Below are positions 57,547 to 64,000 of a DNA stretch of 64,000 nt, in pieces. The notes under the pieces are model-generated. The model did no database searches, was not told where the DNA came from, and saw nothing but the letters and a program-made list of their open reading frames with translations. Numbering within the stretch: position 1 is the stretch's first letter; the number at the start of each line of letters is the position of its first letter. The stretch comes from JADLCX01 sp964630785 (GTDB lineage: Bacteria; Planctomycetota; Phycisphaerae; Phycisphaerales; UBA1924). Location of the stretch: NCBI GenBank assembly GCA_964630785.1, contig CAZVZG010000001.1:240253-304252 (forward strand), written 5' to 3'. A program made the translations under genes and the position numbers.

Positions 57547-59018
57547 CGCGTGATCGATTGCTCGGCGAAGTACATCTCAAGCCACGCGTAGATGTCATCA
57601 GTCGCTACCACACCGTCGTCGTTGGCGTCGGCAAGGTCCTCGCCCCGTACAAAGCTCCGAATGAACCCAAAGACATCCTCGACAGTGGTCGAACCGTTGT
57701 TATTGAAGTCCGCGGGGTTGAGATCGAGCATCCAGAGCTTCGGCGACCCGTGGTCGGTCCGCCCCTGAAAGTAGATTCGGCAGCCCACAGCCATCGGGCT
57801 TGTCAGTCCGGGAACTCCGGTCGTGACGCCGGGGGCGAGGTCCACCGCGATCGATGTGCCCCCGGGCGTTCCATCGGTCGACCAGAGCTCCCGTCCATGT
57901 TCAGCGTCGGTCGCGATAAAGTACGCCCGACCGCCGCTGACGACAGGACACGAGGCATTTCTCAAGCCATTCGCCATCCTTGGGCCGACCCACTCTGGGG
58001 GATGGCTCGGACTGAGCACAAGGACTTGGTCGGCCGGCGGGCTCGTCGCAAAGCTCCGAGCCAGCGCTACAAACAGGCGGTCGCCGCAGACTTGTCCGGA
58101 TATGCCGCAATAATGAACCGGTAAAAAACTTCCCACCATCCTCGTGTCGATCGGGTCACCATCGGTCCACCAAATCTCGTACCAGTTGTAACCGAGCTCG
58201 TCGCTCATGAACGAAACAAAGAACACGGACCGCTGATCCGGAGACGCGAAGAGCCACTGGGGACGCCCCACCGGTCCGCCAACGATCCGGGGCCCATCCG
58301 CGGTCAAAGTCCGGAGCTGCTGCTGCATCTGGGTCGGACCGTCGCCGTAGAAGAGCATCCCTCCCGAGACAACCGAGCGAAAGAAGGACTGTTCCGGAAG
58401 GTCGATCTGCGAGCCGGGAATGGGAGTTGTTCCGCCCATCGAACCATCCGTAGTCCAGACGCGCGTGGGCGCGGGACCGCCGATGATCATCGCTTGTCCG
58501 CCCATCTCGTGAATCGCCAAGGGTGCTTGGATGCCGACTGGATGGGTTCCTTCGGCCGTGCCGTCGCTGCACCAGAGCTCGTTGTTTACGCTGAAGTAGC
58601 AGCGCGAGCCGCACCCAACGATCGACCCGGCGAACTGCTCTCCTTGGTAGGAGCCGGTCCAGAGCGGAAACGTCCCCGCGGCTGTACCGTCGGTCCGGAA
58701 CAGCATGGTCTGTGTTTCCGACTGGGCCCAGATCAGGAAAACGCCGCCCATGGCGGCCCATGCATCGAGACGCCTGAGGCCCCCGAGCAACGGCGTGTTC
58801 AACTCCACCGAAGTGTCGATTGAACCTCTCGAGTAGCTCAGTTGGGTGGGTTCATCTGAAACCAGCACCACGTCACCGGCGGCGGCGCGCCAGAGACCTT
58901 GTACGGAGGCCTGGAGCTCAATCGGGGACACCGGCTTTGGGCGTCGTGGCGTATCGGCCTCGGCGATCCCGCAGAAAAGCGTGAAGCCGCCGACGACGCA
59001 AGCAACGGTCCGCACCAT
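57543..59018 (-). CDS. exported ELWxxDGT-repeat protein with EF-hand-like dockerin end
   Basis: This 491-aa protein starts at ATG 59018 (MVRTVACVVGGFTLFCGIAEA, signal peptide). It contains repeated ELWxxDGTxxGT units: LFRTDGTAAGTF, ELWCSDGTAEGTH, VWTTDGSMGGTTP and ELWSTDGTPGGTS, predicted as propeller blades. The C-terminus DFNNNGSTTVEDVFGFIRSF...DANDDGVVATDDIYAWLEMYF is a dockerin pair with fuller calcium loops, but unlike the other six proteins it does not end in GC. By eye it is also less GC-rich than its neighbours, suggesting a different history. It is convergent with lysC. Confidence 0.82.
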   Translation of the reverse strand: MVRTVACVVGGFTLFCGIAEADTPRRPKPVSPIELQASVQGLWRAAAGDVVLVSDEPTQLSYSRGSIDTSVELNTPLLGGLRRLDAWAAMGGVFLIWAQSETQTMLFRTDGTAAGTFPLWTGSYQGEQFAGSIVGCGSRCYFSVNNELWCSDGTAEGTHPVGIQAPLAIHEMGGQAMIIGGPAPTRVWTTDGSMGGTTPIPGSQIDLPEQSFFRSVVSGGMLFYGDGPTQMQQQLRTLTADGPRIVGGPVGRPQWLFASPDQRSVFFVSFMSDELGYNWYEIWWTDGDPIDTRMVGSFLPVHYCGISGQVCGDRLFVALARSFATSPPADQVLVLSPSHPPEWVGPRMANGLRNASCPVVSGGRAYFIATDAEHGRELWSTDGTPGGTSIAVDLAPGVTTGVPGLTSPMAVGCRIYFQGRTDHGSPKLWMLDLNPADFNNNGSTTVEDVFGFIRSFVRGEDLADANDDGVVATDDIYAWLEMYFAEQSITR

Positions 59019-59189
59019 GAGAGGCTCCTCGTTGAAGGCGAAGCACACTGAAACTCTGAGTGTTCGAATACCCACTTTCAGTGCCGAGAGATCAGCCTAT
59101 CGACCGAGCCCGGCGTTGGCCATCGCCACGATCGAGTACCACCGGGCCGTATTGCGACTCAGTCTCAATAAGCCTATCCTTCCCCCGTG

Positions 59190-59480
59190 ATGCAGTCCGC
59201 AGCCATCGCCCCCCCGGTTCCCCTGACCACCCTGCGCCCGGGCCAGACCGCCGTGATCGCCGAGGCCCGGCTCGATGCCGACGACGCCGCCCTGCTCAGC
59301 GCCATGGGTCTGGCCGACCACACGCGGATCAAGCTCTGCCGTCTCGGCGAGCCCTGCGTGGTGGCGCTCGGGGGTGAGAGTGGGGGTGCTGATAGCCGGC
59401 ATTGCCACTGCAACGGCCATTGCCGCATCGGGCTGGCCCGGACGATGGCCGAGCGCATCTTCGTCACCGTTCTGGCCTAG
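59190..59480 (+). CDS. feoA: FeoA family protein
   Basis: This small SH3-like cytoplasmic protein, about 96 aa, is thought to modulate the FeoB iron transporter. The start is ATG 59190, with a GTG at 59187 also possible. The pattern L-x-x-L-x-P-G-Q-x-x-x-I (PLTTLRPGQTAVIAEARL), LLSAMGLADHTRIKLCRLGEP and CRIGLARTMAERIFV is the FeoA core. The insert GGESGGADSRHCHCNGHC has Cys/His residues that could bind metal. It precedes feoB by 23 bases, forming an operon. Confidence 0.9.
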   Translation: MQSAAIAPPVPLTTLRPGQTAVIAEARLDADDAALLSAMGLADHTRIKLCRLGEPCVVALGGESGGADSRHCHCNGHCRIGLARTMAERIFVTVLA

Positions 59481-59503
59481 ACCGCCGCACGAGGAGCCAC
59501 GCG

Positions 59504-61909
59504 ATGGCCGCGACACTCCCCGCCGGTGAACCCGCGATCCCGCCCGCGCCGCCCGCCGATCTCGCGACGACCGAGCGTGCCGCGCCCGTCGGTGTCCACA
59601 CGCCGCGATCGCCCCAGTCCGACGCGCGACGCATCGCGCTCCTGGGCAATCCCAACACCGGCAAGACGACGCTCTTCAACCGGCTCAGCGGCCTGCGCGC
59701 CAAGACCAGCAACTTCCCCGGCACCACGCTCGAAGCCCGGACCACCCGCGTGAAGGCCGGCATCGAGGGCGGGCGCGACGGCGACCTGATCGATCTGCCG
59801 GGCACCTACTCGCTCGAGCTCGACCAACTGGAGGCGCGGGCCTGCCGAGAGGTGCTCGCCGGAACCGCCGCGCCACGCGGCGAGCCGCTCGGCGCCCCCG
59901 AGGTTGTGGTCGTCGTCGCCGACGCCGCCAACCTCGCCCGCAACCTCAAACTCGTCGGCGAGGTCATCCGCCGGCGCCTGCCCACGCTCGTCGTGCTCAA
60001 CATGATCGACATCGCCCGCGCCCGCGGGCTGGCGATCGACGCGCCCGCCCTCGCCCAGGCGATCGGTTGCGGCGTGGTCGCGGCCAACGCCCGCGCCGGC
60101 GAGGGCATCGACGACATCCGTGTCGGCATCCGCGAGGCGCGCATCCCCGCCCCGGCCGCGCCCGTGCCCGGCAACGAGCCCGGCCTGCGTCAATGGGCGA
60201 TCGATGCCGCGGCCCGAGCCGTGCACCGCGCGAGCAATATCTGTCCCCGCTGCGGCTATGACGTGGGCCCAACCTCCCCCTCCCAGAGGGAGGGGGCCGG
60301 GGGGAGGGCCAACGGCGCGCAGGTTCCGATCCAAGACCGGCACGCCCTGTCCGCAAACCCCGCCGCGCAGACCGGCGGAATAGCGCGAGCCGAACCGCCC
60401 GCGAGCCCCCAGCCCTCCCCCCAGCCCCCTCCCTCTGGGAGGGGGGGCATTGTTTGCCCCGAGTGCGGGCACGACCTCGACCTCGACATCGCCGAGACGC
60501 GCAGCGACCGGGCCGATCGCGTGCTGCTCAACCCCGTGCTGGGCCTTCTCGTCTTCGCGGCCGTGATGACCGGCCTCTTCTACTCGATCTTCACCCTCGC
60601 CCAGTTCCCGATGACCGCGATCGACGCGATCTTCTCTTGGACGGGCCATCTCGTCGAGAACCACCTGCCCGATGGGGTGCTGCGCGACCTCCTGGCCAAC
60701 GGCATCGTCGGGGGCGTGGGCGCGACGCTCGTGTTCCTGCCGCAGATCTGCCTGCTCTTCTTCCTCATCTCGCTGCTCGAGGACACGGGCTACCTGGCGC
60801 GCGGCGCGTTCCTCATGGACCGCCTGCTCCGCCCGTTCGGCCTCCCGGGCCACTCGTTCGTGCCGCTGCTCTCCTCGCACGCCTGCGCGCTGCCGGGGAT
60901 CATGGCCACCCGCGGCATCCCCGACCCCAAGGAGCGCCTGGCGACGATCCTCGTCGCGCCGTTCATGACCTGCTCGGCGCGACTGCCGGTGTACGTGCTG
61001 CTCACGACGCTGCTGTTCCCCACCAGCCCGCTGCGGGCCGCGCTCGCGTTTGTCGGGTGCTACGCGCTGGGCATCCTCGCGGGCGTGCTCAGCGCGCTGG
61101 TCGCCCGACGCACCATCCTCCGCGGCAAGAGCCGCCCCATGGCCCTGGAGCTGCCCTGCTACAAGTGGCCCAGCCTGCGCACCGCCGCGATGACCACGGT
61201 GGACCGCGGCAAGGTGTTCCTGCGGAGCGCGGGCACCAACATCCTCATGATCTGCATCGTGCTGTGGTGGCTGGGGAGTTACCCCAAGGTGGCGCCGCCG
61301 GCGGAAGCGGTGGCACTCCGTGCGATTAGTCCGAGAGATCAATCTCCATTTGTGAACCTCGTGTTTAGCGGTGATGTACCCGAGCCGACTCGGCAGCGCC
61401 TGCTTGAAAGAGCGGAGGAGCCAGAGGTCCCTGGTGGAACGTTGATCCTTGGCTTTTCGACAGAAGAACTGCTTGCCGAAGCCGACCGCCTCGAAGCCCG
61501 CAACCAGGCCCAGCACTCCTACCTCGGGCGCATCGGCTCGTTCCTCCAGCCCGTGTTCGCCCCGCTCGGGTACGACCGCCAGCTGACCATCGGCGTGCTG
61601 GCGAGCTTCGCCGCGCGCGAGGTGTTCGTCTCCACCATGTCCATCGTCGTCAGCGGTCAGGAGCAGGAAGACCAGTCGCTCTTCCAGACGCTCGCCGGCG
61701 CGCGACGCGACGACGGCGCGACGCCGATCTTCACCCCCGCCACCAGCTGGTCGCTGCTGGTTTATTACGTGCTGGCCATGCAGTGCCTGCCGACGCTCGT
61801 CGTCACCGCACGCGAGGCCGGCGGCACAAAGTGGGCCCTGCTCCAACTCGTGTGGATGTGCGGCCTGGCGTACGTCCTGGCCATGATCGTCTTCAGGGTC
61901 GCCTCGTGA
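59504..61909 (+). CDS. feoB: ferrous iron transport protein B, with repeat-disrupted zinc ribbon
   Basis: FeoB is the main bacterial Fe2+ importer. The 801-aa form starts at ATG 59504 (MAATLPAGEPA). The G-domain has G1 GNPNTGKT (48-55), G2 GTTLEART, G3 DLPGTYSL and G4 NMID. After the helical GDI-like region comes a zinc ribbon: Cys247/Cys250 (CPRCGYD) and Cys318/Cys321 (CPECGHD), separated by 67 residues encoded by two inverted family B palindromes and the DNA between them. The membrane core follows with LLVFAAVMTGLFYSIF, GGVGATLVFLPQICLLFFLISLLEDTGYLAR and SSHACALPGIMATR (gate). Bases 61318-61490 are AT-richer and encode an extra loop. C-terminal helices end AYVLAMIVFRVAS. Confidence 0.94.
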   Translation: MAATLPAGEPAIPPAPPADLATTERAAPVGVHTPRSPQSDARRIALLGNPNTGKTTLFNRLSGLRAKTSNFPGTTLEARTTRVKAGIEGGRDGDLIDLPGTYSLELDQLEARACREVLAGTAAPRGEPLGAPEVVVVVADAANLARNLKLVGEVIRRRLPTLVVLNMIDIARARGLAIDAPALAQAIGCGVVAANARAGEGIDDIRVGIREARIPAPAAPVPGNEPGLRQWAIDAAARAVHRASNICPRCGYDVGPTSPSQREGAGGRANGAQVPIQDRHALSANPAAQTGGIARAEPPASPQPSPQPPPSGRGGIVCPECGHDLDLDIAETRSDRADRVLLNPVLGLLVFAAVMTGLFYSIFTLAQFPMTAIDAIFSWTGHLVENHLPDGVLRDLLANGIVGGVGATLVFLPQICLLFFLISLLEDTGYLARGAFLMDRLLRPFGLPGHSFVPLLSSHACALPGIMATRGIPDPKERLATILVAPFMTCSARLPVYVLLTTLLFPTSPLRAALAFVGCYALGILAGVLSALVARRTILRGKSRPMALELPCYKWPSLRTAAMTTVDRGKVFLRSAGTNILMICIVLWWLGSYPKVAPPAEAVALRAISPRDQSPFVNLVFSGDVPEPTRQRLLERAEEPEVPGGTLILGFSTEELLAEADRLEARNQAQHSYLGRIGSFLQPVFAPLGYDRQLTIGVLASFAAREVFVSTMSIVVSGQEQEDQSLFQTLAGARRDDGATPIFTPATSWSLLVYYVLAMQCLPTLVVTAREAGGTKWALLQLVWMCGLAYVLAMIVFRVAS
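60273..60448. repeat. family B palindromes in inverted pair inside feoB
   Basis: The first copy (60273-60310) contains CCCCCTCCC-AGA-GGGAGGGGG (60276-60296) and a CCGGGGGGAGGGCC tail. The second (60412-60448) is its reverse complement with a CTGGGGGGAGGGC tail. The 100 bases between the copies are unique. The whole unit keeps the feoB frame open and codes for SPSQREGAGGRANG and SPQPPPSGRGG. Confidence 0.9.
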
Positions 61910-62136
61910 GCCCGCCCACGCACGAGGCGGCGTTCCTTGATGCCTTGATGCCCAGGGGCCTCGGTGCCTCCTCTTTCACCGATTGGCAGTTCTACGTCGC
62001 CACCGCGATCTTCCTGTTCGCGGCCGCGTGGCTCCTGCGGGGTGTCCTGCCGATCCCTTTCCTTTCGCGCCGTCACCGCGCAGCGAAGAAGTCCCGGTCG
62101 GTGAAATTGACCATCGGCGGAAAGCCCCTGAAGTAG
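61906..62136 (+). CDS. small membrane protein coupled to feoB
   Basis: This 76-aa protein starts with GTG 61906, which overlaps the feoB stop (GTGA). Its single membrane span (FTDWQFYVATAIFLFAAAWLLRGV, about 24-47) is followed by a basic tail (SRRHRAAKKSRSVKLTIGGKPLK). Many feo operons end with a small membrane protein such as FeoC or the Cys-rich FeoB-associated protein; this one has no Cys and no winged helix, so it is neither. Its coupling suggests it is made in step with FeoB. The function is unknown. Confidence 0.72.
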   Translation: MSPPTHEAAFLDALMPRGLGASSFTDWQFYVATAIFLFAAAWLLRGVLPIPFLSRRHRAAKKSRSVKLTIGGKPLK

Positions 62137-62227
62137 GCCGACGAGCCGCGAACGAAGTGAGCGGTGGGGGGATGGGTCGCGGGTTCCGCCCACGGCGCTC
62201 GCGCCCCGTTCGCGTACCATCCCCGAC

Positions 62228-64000
62228 ATGTCGCACACGCAGCCCTACTACATCACCACGCCGATCTATTACGTCAACGACCGGCCGCACATCGGCCACT
62301 GCTACACCACCCTGCTCGCCGACGTCATGGCCCGCTTCCAGCGCCTCCTCCGCGGCGGGTCCGCCGACGTGTACTTCCTCACCGGCACCGACGAGCACGC
62401 CGACAAGGTCGTCACCTCCGCCGCCGAGCACGGAGCGACCGCCCAGCAGTGGGCCGACCGCAACGCCGCCGAGTTCAAGGCGGCCTTCGCCTGGATCGGC
62501 GCCTCCAACAACGATTTCATCCGCACCACCGAGCCCCGACACAAGGACAAGGTCGCCGGATACATCCAGCGGCTGATGGCCTCCGGCGACATCTACCGCG
62601 ACCAGTACACCGGCTGGTACGACGCCGGCCAGGAGGAGTACGTCACCGAGAACACCGCGCGCGAGCACGACTTCAAGAGCCCCATCAACGGCAAGCCGCT
62701 GGTCAAGCGCACCGAGCCCTGCTACTTCTTCCGCCTCAGCAAGTACCAGCCGTACCTGCTCGACGCCATACAGACCGATGAGGCGTTCAAGGTCCTCCCC
62801 GACGCCCGTCGCCAGGAGGTGCTCGGCAGGCTCAAACCGCCGGCCGCGCTCAACGATGTGCCCGTCTCGCGCCCCGTGACCGACGACCCCGCGACGCAGT
62901 GGGGCATCCGCATCCCCGGCGACCCGGCACACCGCGTCTACGTGTGGATCGACGCGCTGTTCAACTACCTCAGCGTCGTGGACACGCCCGAGCACCGCCG
63001 CTTCTGGCCCCCCAGCGTCAACCTCATCGGCAAGGACATCCTCTGGTTCCACGCCGTGATCTGGCCTGCGCTGCTCAAGGCCCTGGGCGAGGGCCTGCCC
63101 CGCATGGTCTTCGGCCACGGCTGGTGGATCAGCGAGGGCCAGAAGATGAGCAAGTCGCTGGGTAACTTCATCGACCTGGAGCGGCTCAAGGCCTACGCCG
63201 CGTGGGCGCCCAACAAGGAGGGCATCCCCGTCGGCCTCGACGCGCTGCGGTGGTTCCTCGCGACCCAAGGCCCGCTCAGCGGCTCCGACGCCGACTTCTC
63301 CCACGCCAAGTTCGTCGAGGTCTACAACGCCGACCTGGCCAACGGACTGGGCAACTGCGCCAGCCGCGTCGCCAACATGATCGAGAAGTACTTCGGCGGC
63401 CGGGTCCCCGACCACGGCAGCGGGCGATTCGAGATCGGCCAGAGCGTCAACCAGCAGAACGACGCCTCGTGGATGACCTACACCCCCGCGGGCCACTCCA
63501 CGTTCGACTTCGCCGCGCTCTGCTCGGGCGCGTTCCACAACGCCGAGCGGGCGCTGGCTCAGTTTCGCCTCGACGCCGCGCTGCTCGAGGGCATCGCCCT
63601 CGTCGGCCAGACCGACCTGTTCATCAACCACACGCGCCCGTTCTCCATCGCCAAGGAGATGGACAAGGCCCGCGAGGCCGGCGAAACCGAGCGTGCCGAC
63701 GATCTGCGCCGCGACCTGGGCCAGATCCTCTATCTCTGCGCCGAGACCGTCCGCGTCGCCTCGCTGCTCGTCTCACCCGCGATCCCCGCCAAGGCCGCCG
63801 AGCTCCACAAAGCATGGAACTGCGCCCCCGCCGCCGGCGCGACCCTCGCCGCCCTGACCGTCTTCGGCGGCGATCACGCCCTCAAGCCCGGCCAGCAGAT
63901 CGCCAAGGGCGACATCCTGTTCATGCGGGCCGACATCAAGGCCGACCCGCCGGTGGGTGGGGGGGGCGGGGGTGGTGGGGGTGGGGGTGGGGGGAGTGGG
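62228..64000 (+). CDS. metG: methionyl-tRNA synthetase (3' partial)
   Basis: MetRS charges tRNA(Met) with methionine in the cytoplasm. The frame opens at ATG 62228 (MSHTQPYYITTPIYYVNDRPHIGHCYTTLLADVMARFQRL) and runs off the window after 591 codons. Seen: HIGH-type motif PHIGH (about 20-24), GTDEHADKV, the connective peptide GWYDAGQEEYVTENTARE, WFHAVIWPALL, and KMSKS in GQKMSKSLGNFID (about 315). The connective peptide has no Cys where zinc-binding forms have CxxC, so this is a zinc-free type. The anticodon-binding domain covers about 350-545. The last 16 visible codons are a Gly run from a G-tract, probably a linker to a C-terminal tRNA-binding domain outside the window. Confidence 0.95.
   Translation, partial: MSHTQPYYITTPIYYVNDRPHIGHCYTTLLADVMARFQRLLRGGSADVYFLTGTDEHADKVVTSAAEHGATAQQWADRNAAEFKAAFAWIGASNNDFIRTTEPRHKDKVAGYIQRLMASGDIYRDQYTGWYDAGQEEYVTENTAREHDFKSPINGKPLVKRTEPCYFFRLSKYQPYLLDAIQTDEAFKVLPDARRQEVLGRLKPPAALNDVPVSRPVTDDPATQWGIRIPGDPAHRVYVWIDALFNYLSVVDTPEHRRFWPPSVNLIGKDILWFHAVIWPALLKALGEGLPRMVFGHGWWISEGQKMSKSLGNFIDLERLKAYAAWAPNKEGIPVGLDALRWFLATQGPLSGSDADFSHAKFVEVYNADLANGLGNCASRVANMIEKYFGGRVPDHGSGRFEIGQSVNQQNDASWMTYTPAGHSTFDFAALCSGAFHNAERALAQFRLDAALLEGIALVGQTDLFINHTRPFSIAKEMDKAREAGETERADDLRRDLGQILYLCAETVRVASLLVSPAIPAKAAELHKAWNCAPAAGATLAALTVFGGDHALKPGQQIAKGDILFMRADIKADPPVGGGGGGGGGGGGGSG

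Overview
The window is 64 kb of GC-rich chromosomal DNA. It most resembles a planctomycete of the Phycisphaerae group. The reasons are six exported proteins ending in tandem dockerin-like repeats (VQDIFDFLAAYF) that stop at or next to a Gly-Cys, an LExRxxLS-type surface protein N-terminus, a PEP-CTERM-like tail, several CxxCGYxLRG zinc-ribbon membrane proteins, and abundant palindromic and short tandem repeats between genes. The lineage is inferred from these traits; no 16S gene is present. No phage or CRISPR array was seen. One insertion sequence (IS701 family) is present.

Layout. 1-3055: 3' part of gatB, then an orphan AAA/DUF4143 ATPase. 3083-6243 (-): a secreted prolyl-oligopeptidase-like peptidase and a TVP38/VTT membrane protein. 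6244-7332: a dense cluster of GC-rich palindromes around a DUF559 nuclease-like gene. 7333-12283 (+): gamma-glutamyltransferase, a PspA-like protein, an ECF sigma factor and its probable membrane partner. 12490-16391 (-): a YWTD-repeat dockerin protein, tRNA-Leu(UAG), and a large DUF4394 surface protein. 16689-22620 (+): a VWA protein translationally coupled to a long exported protein, then Mrp/ApbC and an uncharacterised protein that has a paralogue at 52916. 22718-30767 (-): two giant paralogous matrixin-like metalloproteases with Cys-rich repeats and dockerins. 30768-31789 carries a good candidate non-coding RNA.

31790-38707: an orphan ABC ATPase, a DciA-like protein, a PEP-CTERM-like protein, three small zinc-ribbon membrane proteins around spoVR, and a membrane protein of unknown role. 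39044-45503 (-): a dockerin protein, the IS701 element, and a dockerin-bearing subtilase. 45705-46276 (-): a decayed exported gene. 46492-47576 (-): the rplM-rpsI ribosomal operon. 48006-54229: an exported protein of unknown role, a GAF-SpoIIE phosphatase with a clear promoter, a dockerin protein, and the second paralogue of the uncharacterised family. 54861-57367 (+): homoserine dehydrogenase and aspartate kinase, the entry and branch of Thr/Met/Lys synthesis. 57457-59018 (-): an ELWxxDGT dockerin protein and a coupled micro-ORF. 59190-62136 (+): feoA, feoB and a small coupled membrane protein, a ferrous-iron uptake operon. 62228-64000 (+): the start of metG.

The most unusual items are the DUF559 gene embedded in palindromic repeats, a FeoB whose zinc ribbon is split by an in-frame pair of inverted palindromes, the candidate RNA at 31261-31578, the twin Cys-rich proteases, and the uncharacterised paralogue pair.
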